Assembly (NCBI RefSeq): GCF_039852015.1
Contig: NZ_CP156627.1
Coordinates: forward strand, 310,001 to 374,000
DNA length: 64,000 bases
Origin: Robbsia sp. KACC 23696
GTDB lineage: Bacteria > Pseudomonadota > Gammaproteobacteria > Burkholderiales > Burkholderiaceae
Direction of reading: 5' to 3'
Shown here piece after piece: positions 42,158 to 51,900 of this stretch. The notes below the pieces were generated by a model. It saw only the letters and a list, made by a program, of their open reading frames with translations, did not search any database and was not told the origin of the DNA. Each line of letters opens with the position of its first letter. Position 1 is the first letter of the stretch. The position numbers were made by a program, and so were the translations under genes.

Positions 42158-42766
42158 ATGTTTTACGAACTGACGACCTTGTCCTGCGCGCCACTCGCGC
42201 TAGACGCGTCTTCTCGTGCCGCGCATGGCTGGGTCAGCGAAGGCGAAGGAAGACTGTTGGGTGCATGGCGCTCGGAAATCGGCACGCTGTTCCAGATAAA
42301 GATACTGCGCGGTTTCGAGACGGGGGACGCGCTTAAAAGAGAACGGCAGCGGGCGCTGTCGAGCCCCCGCCCGTTCGGCATGCAAGATAGGACGATGGCG
42401 CTTTCGATGGTGGGCTATGCGCGCTTTCCGTTTTTGCCGGACGTCGAGCCGGGCGATCGCGGCGGTATCTACGAATTTCGAACCTACCATCTCAAGCCTG
42501 GCGGACTGGCGCCGACGCTTGCTGCGTGGGAAACGGCAATCACGCCGGCGCGCGATTACACGGCGCATTTGGTGATCAATCTGTATGCCCTCGACGGGGC
42601 GCCGCACATCACGCACATCTGGGGTTTCTCGAGCGTGGCGGAACGCGCGGCGTTGCGCGCGCGACATTATGCAGACGGGAGTTGGCCACCACAGGGTGCC
42701 CCGCAACAGATCGCCCATGCCACCTCGACCCTTTGCCTGCCAGAAGCATTTTCGCCGCTGCGTTGA
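42158..42766 (+). CDS. NIPSNAP family protein
   Basis: A 202-residue protein with two NIPSNAP-like ferredoxin-fold repeats: FYELTTLSCAPLAL and GGIYEFRTYHLKPGGLAPTLAAWETAI. The second matches the family start IYELRxYxLKPG well. The family has no settled enzymatic role in bacteria. Divergent from a LysR regulator, suggesting inducible expression by a small molecule. Confidence 0.82.
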   Translation: MFYELTTLSCAPLALDASSRAAHGWVSEGEGRLLGAWRSEIGTLFQIKILRGFETGDALKRERQRALSSPRPFGMQDRTMALSMVGYARFPFLPDVEPGDRGGIYEFRTYHLKPGGLAPTLAAWETAITPARDYTAHLVINLYALDGAPHITHIWGFSSVAERAALRARHYADGSWPPQGAPQQIAHATSTLCLPEAFSPLR

Positions 42767-42783
42767 ACCCCGCGCATCCAGCT

Positions 42784-44025
42784 TCAGGCAATCGCCTCGC
42801 GCATTGCCTGCAACAGCGTCTCGATCTCCTCTTCGCTCGTCAGATAGCTGACCGATACCCGCGCAATGTGCGACAAGCCGCGAGCGGTCATGTCCCAAGG
42901 CGTATAGCCCAGGCCATTGACGCTGATCGAGATCCCACGCGCGGCAAGCGTGCGCTGCAGCGCCGGCAGGTCCTGGCCGGCCACGTCGAACGACACGAGC
43001 CCCGCGCGCTCCGAGCCGAGGTCGAGAATCGTCACGCCCGGCAGCGCCACCAAGCGCTCGCGCACGGCACGGGCCTTGGCATCGATCGTCGCGCGGATGG
43101 CATCGATGCCGATCGCCAGCGCTTCTTCCAGCGCATTCGCCAGACCGCAATGCAAGGCAGCGGATACTTCGGAGGTCTCGAAGCACGCGGCATCGTCACG
43201 CACGACCGCGCGCAAGGCGACGGCACCATCGGGCTGCGTCTCGGACCGCACCGGTGCCGATCGGGCGTCGACATACGCGAGGTTCAGGCGCGGCATGAAC
43301 GCCCGTCGAATATAAAGCAGCCCTGTGCCGCGCGGTGCGCGCAAGGCCTTCCGGCAGGGGGCCGTCAGCACGTCGCATCCCACGGCCGCGACATCGATCG
43401 GATATTGCCCCAGTGCCTGTGCGGCATCGACAAAATACGGAATGTCGTGACGCCGAGCCACCGCACCGATCGCCGCGGCCGGGTTGATCACGCCGCCGTT
43501 CGAGGGAATCCAGGTCAGGGCAATCAATCGAACACGCGCGTCGAGCATGGCGTCCAATGCGGCCGGATCCACTCGCCCCTCGGCGTCGCACGGAATCACC
43601 TCCACTGATACGCCATAGCGCTCGGCGACCAGCAGCATATTGGCCAGATTCCCGCCCCACTCATGCCGCCCCGTCAGAATGCGATCCCCCGCCTGCCACG
43701 TGCCCAGCGCGGCGAATGCCGCCCCCCAGCCGGCGGAATTGCCGGTCGTGATCGCGATTTCGGCAGGGTCGGCGTGAAGCATCCGTGCCGCCAGCGACCG
43801 CGCGTGCTCGGTGACCTCGCGTGCCGCCACGCCGGCCTCGATCGGACCGAGCGTCGCTTCGCGCCAGAGATGCGCATTGATCGCTTCCAGCGTGCCGCGA
43901 GACGGCAACGATGCACCGGCATGGTTGAAATGCGTCGTGGTTTGGAGGCCCGGGGTCGCGGCGCGCAAGGCGTCGATGCGTTCCGACGACAACTCCGGAG
44001 TCGGCAAAGAGGAAGCAAGGCTCAT
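42784..44025 (-). CDS. Class V aminotransferase-fold PLP enzyme (cysteine desulfurase/epimerase-like)
   Basis: A 413-residue fold-type I enzyme. TTHFNHAGASLPSRGTLEAINAHL at the start, EIAITTGNSAGWGAAFAAL around the PLP phosphate site, PYFVDAAQALGQYPIDV with the PLP aspartate and TAPCRKALRAPRGTGLLY with the PLP lysine identify class V. No Cys loop typical of IscS is visible. Start ATG 44025 trims a 33-codon upstream open stretch. Related enzymes include EgtE-type lyases and isopenicillin-N-epimerase-like proteins; substrate unknown. Confidence 0.85.
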   Translation of the reverse strand: MSLASSLPTPELSSERIDALRAATPGLQTTTHFNHAGASLPSRGTLEAINAHLWREATLGPIEAGVAAREVTEHARSLAARMLHADPAEIAITTGNSAGWGAAFAALGTWQAGDRILTGRHEWGGNLANMLLVAERYGVSVEVIPCDAEGRVDPAALDAMLDARVRLIALTWIPSNGGVINPAAAIGAVARRHDIPYFVDAAQALGQYPIDVAAVGCDVLTAPCRKALRAPRGTGLLYIRRAFMPRLNLAYVDARSAPVRSETQPDGAVALRAVVRDDAACFETSEVSAALHCGLANALEEALAIGIDAIRATIDAKARAVRERLVALPGVTILDLGSERAGLVSFDVAGQDLPALQRTLAARGISISVNGLGYTPWDMTARGLSHIARVSVSYLTSEEEIETLLQAMREAIA

Positions 44026-44259
44026 AGCGAAATTCCATTCAGACGTTCGATATTCAGGTGCCACACGATACCGCGTCATCGCGCCAGGTGGCGCAAATGT
44101 CGGCTTTCCGCCGCGTTCGGCCATTTCCGATAGGCCCGGCGCCCGTTTCGCGTAGAATTCGAGAATGACCTCTTTTACTATTTGCCTTCACCCCGCTTCC
44201 GCTGTCCACCGGACGCAATCGGCAGTCGAAAGCCGGCAGCCCCACCCGGTGTCGCACGC

Positions 44260-45117
44260 ATGAAACCACCGAAACGTTTGATTCCGCTTGTCGAGGAAGG
44301 CCTGATCGACGAAGTCATCAGTCAGCTGATGAGCGGCAAGGAAGCCATCGTCTATGTGGTGCGCAGCGGCGATTCGATTCGCTGCGCAAAGGTCTACAAA
44401 GACGCGAACCAGCGCAGTTTCCGGCAAGCCTCGTCCTATCGGGAAGGCCGCAAAGTGCAGAATAGCCGTCAGGCGCGCGCGATGGAAAAAGGCTCGCGCT
44501 ATGGTCGGCAGATGCAGGAAGAGGCCTGGCAAAATGCCGAAGTCGATGCCTTGTTCCAGCTCGCCAATGCCGGCGTGCGCGTCCCGCAACCCTATATCTG
44601 CAGTGATGGCGTGCTCCTGATGGAGCTGGTCGTCGATGCCGACGGCAATGTCGCGCCCCGGCTGAACGATGTGGAGATGTCGCCGGAACGGGCCATCGAA
44701 CTGCATATGATGTTGGTTCGTCAAGTGATCCGGATGCTGCTCGCGGGTCTGGTGCATGGCGACTTGTCCGAGTACAACATTCTGCTGGCCGCGGACGGCC
44801 CGGTCATCATCGACTTGCCGCAGGCGGTCAATGCCGCCGGCAACAACGAGGCCGGCGCCATGCTGGAGCGCGATGTCGACAATCTGGCGACGTATTTCGG
44901 CCGTTTCGCGCCGGAATTGCTGGAGACGGCCTACGGCAAGGAAATCTGGGCCATGTTCGAGGCCGGCACGCTGCACCTCGACGTCCCGTTGAGCGGCCGG
45001 ATCGCCGTTGATGAGACGCCAGTCGACCTCGATGGTCTGATGGAAGAACTCGAAGATACGCGTCTGGAAGAAGAGGCACGCATCCGCCACGAACAGGCCT
45101 TGCGCGCCGGCGACTAA
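44260..45117 (+). CDS. RIO-type serine/threonine protein kinase
   Basis: A 285-residue atypical kinase. MSGKEAIVYVVRSG is the glycine-poor nucleotide loop, RCAKVYK holds the ATP-anchoring lysine K44, VHGDLSEYNILLA has catalytic D168 and N173, and VIIDLPQAV has metal-binding D185 in the RIO motif IIDxPQ. ATG 44260 is used; the frame is open for 26 codons more. RIO kinases occur in some proteobacteria, where their targets are mostly unknown. It stands alone between two unrelated leftward genes. Confidence 0.9.
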   Translation: MKPPKRLIPLVEEGLIDEVISQLMSGKEAIVYVVRSGDSIRCAKVYKDANQRSFRQASSYREGRKVQNSRQARAMEKGSRYGRQMQEEAWQNAEVDALFQLANAGVRVPQPYICSDGVLLMELVVDADGNVAPRLNDVEMSPERAIELHMMLVRQVIRMLLAGLVHGDLSEYNILLAADGPVIIDLPQAVNAAGNNEAGAMLERDVDNLATYFGRFAPELLETAYGKEIWAMFEAGTLHLDVPLSGRIAVDETPVDLDGLMEELEDTRLEEEARIRHEQALRAGD

Positions 45118-45121
45118 TCGC

Positions 45122-45892
45122 TCAGATCGCGCGCTCGTCGGGAAGCGCCAAGGTGCGTCGCAGTGCCTGGAAAAACAATTCCGACTGCAGGCGCTCACTC
45201 AAGGTCTGGCTTGCCACATGCGCCGCCAACGCCGCATCGACGGGTCGCAACGGGCGCCCCGTCGAGCGCGCCAAGACTTCCGCCGCACAAGCCCGCTCCA
45301 GATAATACAGATCGTCGTAAGCGTGATCGATGCGCGTGCCGCAAACGATGACGCCGTGATTAGCGAGAAAGACCACATCGCTGCCTTGCATCGCCCGCGC
45401 GATCCGTTGCCCCTCCCCGGCATCGAGCGCCAGGCCGTTGTAGTCCCGATCGATGGTGACCCGGCCGTGATAGCGCATCGCATTTTGCGAGAGCCGCGTG
45501 TCGAGGCCGCCGTCTTCGGTCAATGTCAGCGCCATCGCATAGGGCATATGCGTGTGCAGCACGCAGTGTTTGCCGGCGATGTCATGCACCGCCGCGTGAA
45601 TGAACATCGCGGTGGGCTCGACGTCGTGCCGCCCGGCCACGCGCGTGCCGGATGCATCGACGATCACGATATCGTCCGGCGTCACCTCGCTCCACATCAA
45701 GCCGCGCGGATTCAGCAGGAACAGACCGTCGTCATCGGGCAAGGCCACGCTGAAATGATTGCATACCCCTTCGCTGAGGCCATGCAACGCGGCCGCGCGC
45801 AGGGCGAGAGCCAGGTCCTCGCGTAGCGCCCGCACATCGGCGCGCTGAAACAGCGGATGGTCGACAGCCGTGGCTGCAGCGTTGAGCGTCAT
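45122..45892 (-). CDS. Class II aldolase/adducin family protein
   Basis: A 256-residue metal-dependent aldolase-like protein. LHGLSEGVCNHFSVALPDD and FLLNPRGLMWSEVTPDDIVIVD form the substrate pocket, HCVLHTHMPYAMALTL gives the two zinc histidines, and VVFLANHGVIVCG supplies the third. Relatives cleave phosphorylated or free keto-acid sugars such as fuculose-1-phosphate. It follows the DHA2 pump gene by 54 bases in the same direction and may be co-transcribed, though the functional link is unclear. Confidence 0.85.
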   Translation of the reverse strand: MTLNAAATAVDHPLFQRADVRALREDLALALRAAALHGLSEGVCNHFSVALPDDDGLFLLNPRGLMWSEVTPDDIVIVDASGTRVAGRHDVEPTAMFIHAAVHDIAGKHCVLHTHMPYAMALTLTEDGGLDTRLSQNAMRYHGRVTIDRDYNGLALDAGEGQRIARAMQGSDVVFLANHGVIVCGTRIDHAYDDLYYLERACAAEVLARSTGRPLRPVDAALAAHVASQTLSERLQSELFFQALRRTLALPDERAI

Positions 45893-45946
45893 AGTCGTTC
45901 TCGCGTTCCGGGGGGGGCACGTGCAATCCCACATTGTCGCAAAAAA

Positions 45947-47368
45947 TCAGTCGCGATTCGGCCTTTGCACGCGCACGGGAAGGCCCATCGCCGCGAGAAC
46001 GCAAAGGAGATGCATCGCCACAAGCACCAGAAACGCCCAGGCAAAATGCGACGCGTCGACTGGTGCGAACGGATGCGCCGCCGTCGCGGACGACGCAATG
46101 GTCATCGAAAGCAGTGTGGTCGCCAGCGGCCCGCCGATGCGCTGCACGATGTTCAACGCGGTATTCGCCACGGCCAACTGGTTTTTCGGGATGGCGGCGT
46201 AGGCGGCCGAGACCGACGGGACGCCGATCATCCCCTGCCCCGCCCCCGCCAGGAACAGGCTGACTACGGCGAGGGCGAAATGGAAGTGATGCCCCGCCAT
46301 ATAAACGAAAGGCAGCGCACCAAGCAGCGCCAGCAAGGCCCCACCCGCTGCCACACCGCGACAACCGAGACGCTCGGTCAAACGTCCCAATAGCGGAAAC
46401 GTACACATCATGCCGACGCCCGTCGCGGCGAGCAGGCTGCCTGCATGGGCCGCAGACAGACCGCATCCGACGATCAGGAAGAGCGGCACCACCAGTTGTC
46501 GCCCATAGAGCACCGCATTGGCAAGGCACTGTGTCATCGCCGGAACCGCAAAGCGCGGCTTGGCAAAGATCCGCACGTCGATCAAAGGCGCTTTGCCGGC
46601 GCGTCCGTTGCGAATCGAATGCCAGCCGAACGCCGACAGCAGGACCATGCCCGCCAACGCCAAGCCACGCCCCTCCGCCCGGCTCGCATTCTGCAAACCG
46701 TCGATGAGCGCGACGAGACCGGGCGAAACGAGTGCGAACCCCAGCAAGTCGAAGGGACGGGCCTGCACCGCATCGGTGTCCGCAGGAAGCAGGCGCGCGG
46801 CCATCACCACGCCCAAGGCGCCGATCGGGACATTGATGAAGAAGAGCCAGGGCCAGGACGCATGTACCAAAATACCGCCGGCCAGAACCGGGCCGAACAC
46901 CGGTGCCAATAAAAGGGGGAGTGCCGCGAAACCCATCACTTTTTCGATATGGCGACCGGCCACGCGCCCGATCATCATCTGCGCCATCGGCGCCATGATG
47001 CCGCCAATCAAGCCTTGCACGATGCGTGCGGCAATCAGCTCGCCCATGCTTTGCGCCACGCCGCATATCACCGACGCGACGGTAAAAGCCCCGAAGCAGA
47101 AAAGATAGACACGCTTGGCGCCGACCCGGTCGACCAGCCAGCCGTTCAACGGCAGCATCAGCGCCATCGCCAACAGATAGGCGCTGACGACCCATTGCGC
47201 GGTGGCGATCGACGCGTGCAGCGTCTGACCGATCGTCGATAGCGACACATTGACCAGCGTCGAATCCATCTGCGACAGGAAAGGACCGATGGACACGACG
47301 CCCACCACTTTCCAGATGGTCGGATCGATCGGCTCCGTCGCGGCAGGATCGGAAGACATGCGACTCAT
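45947..47368 (-). CDS. DHA2 (EmrB/QacA-type) multidrug MFS transporter
   Basis: A 473-residue carrier with about 12-14 membrane segments. PFLSQMDSTLVNVSLSTIGQTLHAS is the DHA2 TM1 signature, WVVSAYLLAMALMLPLNGWLVDRVGAKRVYLFCF is the loop 2-3 motif, and APVFGPVLAGGILVHASWPWLFFINVPIGALG is antiporter motif C. Its start codon overlaps the marR stop as ATGA, so it is expressed from the same message. Export of the MarR ligand is likely. Confidence 0.88.
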   Translation of the reverse strand: MSRMSSDPAATEPIDPTIWKVVGVVSIGPFLSQMDSTLVNVSLSTIGQTLHASIATAQWVVSAYLLAMALMLPLNGWLVDRVGAKRVYLFCFGAFTVASVICGVAQSMGELIAARIVQGLIGGIMAPMAQMMIGRVAGRHIEKVMGFAALPLLLAPVFGPVLAGGILVHASWPWLFFINVPIGALGVVMAARLLPADTDAVQARPFDLLGFALVSPGLVALIDGLQNASRAEGRGLALAGMVLLSAFGWHSIRNGRAGKAPLIDVRIFAKPRFAVPAMTQCLANAVLYGRQLVVPLFLIVGCGLSAAHAGSLLAATGVGMMCTFPLLGRLTERLGCRGVAAGGALLALLGALPFVYMAGHHFHFALAVVSLFLAGAGQGMIGVPSVSAAYAAIPKNQLAVANTALNIVQRIGGPLATTLLSMTIASSATAAHPFAPVDASHFAWAFLVLVAMHLLCVLAAMGLPVRVQRPNRD

Positions 47369-47793
47369 TGGACCGCCAGCTTGCGAATGATGCCCGCGGC
47401 GCGGAACAAGGTGTCGCGCTCTTCCTCGCTCAACTCCTTGATCGCCTGTTCGAGCCAGAGTTGCTTGCGCGCGCGTTGTTGGGCCCGCCTTTGCACGCCG
47501 TTCTCGGTCAGTCCGATCAGCATCTGGCGCCCGTCCGTCGGATGCGCTGTCCGAACCACCAGCGCCGCGTCCTCTAGCGCCGCGATCGTCGTGCCCATCG
47601 ACTGCGGTTTCATCCCTTCGGCCCGCGCGAGCGCGGCGATCGTTGCTGGACCGTCATGAGCGAGGCGCGACAAGACAATGGCTTCCGTCATCGAGAGACC
47701 GTCGCCGTTCGGCATGCTGCGCATACGGCGCAGGAACATCCCGATCGATTGCATGAAATCGGTCACGGACTGGGAAAAAGAGGAAGAGATCAT
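47365..47793 (-). CDS. MarR family transcriptional regulator
   Basis: A 142-residue winged-helix regulator. Recognition region: LSRLAHDGPATIAALARAEGMKPQSMGTTIAALEDAALVVRTAHPTDGRQ, ending with the dimer helix ELSEEERDTLFRAAGIIRKL. It is translationally coupled to the DHA2 pump. A 22-base near-palindrome stands 49 bases upstream at 47843-47864, consistent with autorepression of the operon. Confidence 0.88.
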   Translation of the reverse strand: MISSSFSQSVTDFMQSIGMFLRRMRSMPNGDGLSMTEAIVLSRLAHDGPATIAALARAEGMKPQSMGTTIAALEDAALVVRTAHPTDGRQMLIGLTENGVQRRAQQRARKQLWLEQAIKELSEEERDTLFRAAGIIRKLAVQ

Positions 47794-47842
47794 CGTGGAC
47801 CGAGCAAAGGGTTAAGGCAGTCCACGAAGGATGACGCTAAAC

Positions 47843-47864
47843 AGGTAATCTTGCAAGTTTACCT
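47843..47864. promoter_or_regulatory. Near-perfect 22-bp palindrome before the marR/DHA2 operon
   Basis: AGGTAA and TTACCT flank the palindromic core CTTGCAAG with one mismatched pair. A second TTGCAA follows at 47864-47869. Located 49 bases before the marR start. The size suits a MarR dimer. Confidence 0.6.
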
Positions 47865-47945
47865 TGCAATATAAACGCAAAAAAAAAAACGAACTCCTGG
47901 AACGGGTCTTTTGCGCCTGGGCTGCGGGCTGCATGCCGCGCGCGA

Positions 47946-48833
47946 TCATGCCGACGTCGCGGCAGTCGCTTCCGCTCGCAAAAAGTCGACCAGCCGATCC
48001 GCCATGCGATGTTCCCGTGCCGACCCGCGGCGCAATACGTAGCGCCATGAGGACACGCGCACCAACTCGGGCCGCACGCGAACCAATCGGCCACTCTTCA
48101 ACTCCGAATCGATCAAGGGCATGCGCCCCAAGGCCAGGCCCGCGCCCCCGACGGCGGCACCGATCACCTGACTGAAGCTGCTGAAGCGCACGATTTTTCG
48201 CTCGAAATTGTCCGGCAGCACCATGTCGGACGCCCAGGATCGCCATTCGAGCTCGGGAAAGTCGCGATGTTCCTGTTGCAATAAGGGGCACGCTGCTGAC
48301 GACAAAGCCTGCGCATGCAAGGCGGGACTGCATACCGGAATCACCGATTCGCGCAGCAGCAGCACGTCGTTCGGCAGCATGTCCTGTTCGGAGGCATGCA
48401 GGATCGCGATATCCACCGGCAATCGATTGACGTCCGGCGGCCCCTCCTCGATGATCGAATTCAAGGCGATATCCGGGTGATGCGCCGAAAATTCCGCGGT
48501 GCGCTGCGCCAGCCACATCGACCAGAAAGACATATTGGCCGAGACGGTCAGCCGCGTGGCGGATTTTCGGATGTCCTGGCAGGCAGCCTCCAGCAGCGAT
48601 AGCGCCTCCGCCGCGGCAGGCAGCAAACGGGCGCCGTCCGGCGTCAGCGAAATGCCGCCAAGGCCCGTACTGCGCTCCAGCAAGCGCACGCCCAATGCCT
48701 CTTCCAATCCGCGGATTTGATGACTGACCGCACTGGTCGACACGTTCAGCTCAGTCGCGGCACGCGCAAAGCCGCCAAGGCGAACGGTGGCCTCGAATGC
48801 GCGAAGCGATGGCAGGGACGGGAGAGCAAGCAT
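47946..48833 (-). CDS. LysR family regulator (GcvA-like)
   Basis: A 295-residue LTTR beginning MLALPSLPSLRAFEATVRLGGFARAATELNVSTSAVSHQIRGLEEALG, the typical GcvA-like start. It diverges from the fused ABC exporter at 48943. A perfect 9-base-arm inverted repeat begins two bases upstream of its ATG, and no Shine-Dalgarno sequence is visible there (the bases directly before ATG are CCTCC). Leaderless translation or tight autoregulation is possible. Confidence 0.87.
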   Translation of the reverse strand: MLALPSLPSLRAFEATVRLGGFARAATELNVSTSAVSHQIRGLEEALGVRLLERSTGLGGISLTPDGARLLPAAAEALSLLEAACQDIRKSATRLTVSANMSFWSMWLAQRTAEFSAHHPDIALNSIIEEGPPDVNRLPVDIAILHASEQDMLPNDVLLLRESVIPVCSPALHAQALSSAACPLLQQEHRDFPELEWRSWASDMVLPDNFERKIVRFSSFSQVIGAAVGGAGLALGRMPLIDSELKSGRLVRVRPELVRVSSWRYVLRRGSAREHRMADRLVDFLRAEATAATSA

Positions 48834-48834
48834 G

Positions 48835-48861
48835 GAGGTATTGTAACTTGCTCAATACCTC
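48835..48861. promoter_or_regulatory. Inverted repeat abutting the LysR start codon
   Basis: GAGGTATTG (48835-48843) and CAATACCTC (48853-48861) are perfect 9-base arms around 9 bases, in the LysR/ABC exporter divergent region. The near arm begins two bases from the LysR ATG. It may be a LysR binding site covering its own promoter or start, or an RNA hairpin that hides the start. Confidence 0.6.
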
Positions 48862-48942
48862 GTGAGAAATCGTCTTTTGCCACCGTCGTGAAGTCAGGAT
48901 AACGTGCAATCTGACTACACACCGCTCGAGGGAGACCGAGGC

Positions 48943-51900
48943 ATGTATTTCGACCGAACACTCTGGGCCTTGATGGCCGGCCTACGACTGCGCGTGGCGG
49001 GCGCCGTGGGCCTCGGCCTGCTGGCAATGGCTTTTGGCGTCCTGCGCTTCGTCTTTATCGGACGCGTTCTGGCGCTGGTGTTCGCCGGTGCGCCAGCGCG
49101 CTCGGTGGCGGTCGACGCTGCCGCGGCCCTCGTTTGCATCGTCGTGCGAACCTGGCTCGACCATCGTCGGATCGTAACGGCACAAGCCACGGCGGGACGT
49201 ATTCAATCGCTGCTGCGCGCACGCCTTTTCGATCGCATCGTCGCGCTCGGACCGGCCTGGTTCGGTTTGGAGCGGACCGGCGGCGTGATGCTGGCCGTTG
49301 TCGACGGCGTGGAGCAGCTGGAGACGTTTTTCGGTTCTTACGTGCCGCAATTGATCATCGCGGCCTGCGCGCCGTTGATGATTTTCGGCATTCTCGCCTG
49401 GTGGGATATCCCGACCGCATCCGTCCTGTTGATCGCCGCCCTCGTCACACTGGCACTGCCGATGACGATCCACCATGCCGACAAGCGCGCCGCCACCGCA
49501 CGAGCGACGGCTTTCAAATCATTTGGCGAAGCGTTTCTGGACGCCGTGCAAGGCTTGCCGACGCTGAAGGCATTCGGTCAAGCCGAGCGTTTCGCGCAGA
49601 AGCTGGCCGCACAGGCGCGGGCGCTTTCCAACAGCACGTTCTGGGTCCTGGCGCTCGGCTTGCTGACACGCTTCTTTACCGATCTCGGCACGGCGCTTGG
49701 TGCCGCCGTCGCGATCGCGCTGGGGGCATGGCGCGTCCGGCACGGCGAGATGCAGATCGATGCGCTGCTGATCGTCTTGATGGCCGGCACCGAAGTCTTT
49801 CGGCCGTTGCGCGATCTGCGTGCCGTGCTCCATCGCGGCATGATGGGTCAATCCGCGGCCTCGGCCATTCATGCATTGCTGCACGCGCCGCAGGACAGCA
49901 TGCCGACCGAGGCGGCACGCATCGACGATCTCGGCGCCGATATCGCGTTCGACGGCGTCGGCTTCGCTTATCCGGGCCGTCGCCTCGACGCGCATGCCGA
50001 TCTCAGTTTCCGCATCGAGGCCGGCCAGACCGTTGCCGTCGTCGGGCCGAGCGGTGCCGGAAAATCGACGATTCTGCGCTTGCTACTCCGACAACACGAT
50101 CCGCAAACCGGGGCGATACGCATCGGCGGGCGCGACCTTCGTTCACTCGATCCCAATCAAGTACGCGGCATGATGGCGATCGTGTCGCAAGACAGCACCT
50201 TATTTCATGGCACGATCGCCGAGAACCTGCGTCTCGGCAGACCGGGCGCAAGCGATGCGGAGATGGTCGCTGCCGCGGTCGCGGCGAATATTCACGATTT
50301 CATCGCCGCGCTGCCGGCGGGATACGAGACGCGCGTCGGGGAGCGCGGCGCCACGTTCTCCGGTGGTCAACGGCAGCGCATCGCCATTGCGCGTGCCTTG
50401 CTCCGCGATGCCCCCATCTTGATTTTGGACGAAGCGCTATCCGCCGTCGATGCGGAAAACGAAGCGATCATTCAACAAGCCTTGGACCGTCTGATGGTCG
50501 GCCGCACCACATTGATCCTCGCGCATCGGCTGTCCAGCGTCATCGGTGCCGATCGCATTTTGGTTTTGGACGCCGGCCGCGTGGTGCAGCAAGGCACGCA
50601 TGCCGAATTGATCAGGCAACAAGGCATGTATGCGCGCCTGATGGGCCCGCAACTCGGCGGGGCAGCCGAGCAAAACCTTGTCTTGGAAACAGCAGGCGGC
50701 GCGACACGTGCATCGGCCCCGACGAAGACATCCCTCGCCGAAGACGCCCGCGAAATCGGCTGGGCCAGGACACTGCAAACCTTACTGCGCTTTATCCGGC
50801 CCTGGCGCACGCGGCTGACATTGACCGTGCTGTGCGGGATCGGTCGCGTTTTGGCGTTTATCGCCGTGAGTTTATTGGGATCGCTGGTCGTCGCCGGCGT
50901 CGCATCCGGGCGCTCCGTCACGATGCTGACCGTCGGCTTGTTGATTGCCGCACCGCTTGCCGCGACCTTGCATTGGCTGGAATCTTGGCAAGCGCACGAT
51001 ATGGCGTATCGCCTGCTTGCCGAGATGCGGATCGCCTTGTTTGCCAAGTTGACGCGGCTGGCACCGGCCTATCTGCTCCGCCGTCGTTCCGGCGATCTGG
51101 TGGCATTGGCGACGCAGGACGTGGAGACGATCGAATATTTCTACGCCCACACCGTCGCCCCGGCCTTCGTCGCGGTCTTGATACCGGCGGCGGTACTGAT
51201 ACTGCTGGCATGCGTGGCCTGGCCCCTTGCGCTGGTGCTGCTGCCCTTTCTGGCATGGGCCGGACTGAATCCGATCTTCGCGCGGGCAAAGATCGACAAG
51301 CTTGGGGCGGAGGCAAGAGCCGGTCTCGGTCAATTAGGCGCGCACCTGACGGAAACGATACAAGGTCTCGCGGAGCTATCGGCATTTCAGGCAACCGACG
51401 CCCGCAAAGCCGTATTCATGCACGATGTCGCGCGCTATCAGCGCGTGCGTTCCGCGTTGCTCGACGATCTCGCAAAGCAAGGGGCCGCCTTGGAAGTCGC
51501 GACCGGCGTGGGCGCGCTGGCGGTCACGCTAGTGGGCGCCGTGCTTTGTGGGAAAGGCTGGATTGCGCCTGAATGGCTGCCGTTGCTGACACTGGTCTCG
51601 GTTGCGGCATTCATGCCGGTGTCGGAAATCGGGCAGACCGCGCGTCAGCTGGCCGACACGATTGCGTCCACCCGTCGCTTGCATCTGGTTCAGGAGGAGC
51701 CGGATCCGGTGCGCGATGGCGACCTGCCTATCCCAAAAAATCCCGCGGTATGTTTCGACGCGGTTACGTTTGCCTATCCGGGACGCGATATGCCGGCCCT
51801 GGAGCGCGTCAGCGTTCGCATCGAGCCGGGCACGACCGTGGCGATCGTCGGCACATCCGGCGCCGGCAAGTCGACCTTGGCGAACCTGTTGCTCCGATTT

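Noticed and set aside
45909-45916. A run of eight G before the class II aldolase gene, as a phase-variation tract.
   Set aside because: It lies outside the coding region and is short; no promoter spacing effect can be argued.
47879-47889. A run of eleven A (T on the minus strand) after the LysR gene, as a terminator.
   Set aside because: I could not find a convincing GC-rich stem directly before the T run on the minus strand.
37755-48833. Possible genomic island, given many regulators and unrelated short operons.
   Set aside because: No integrase, tRNA, direct repeats or obvious shift in base composition; only one decayed gene is present.
49134-51572. An 812-codon open frame inside the fused ABC exporter, same strand.
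   Set aside because: Arg/Asp-rich shadow of the exporter frame, which has all ABC motifs.
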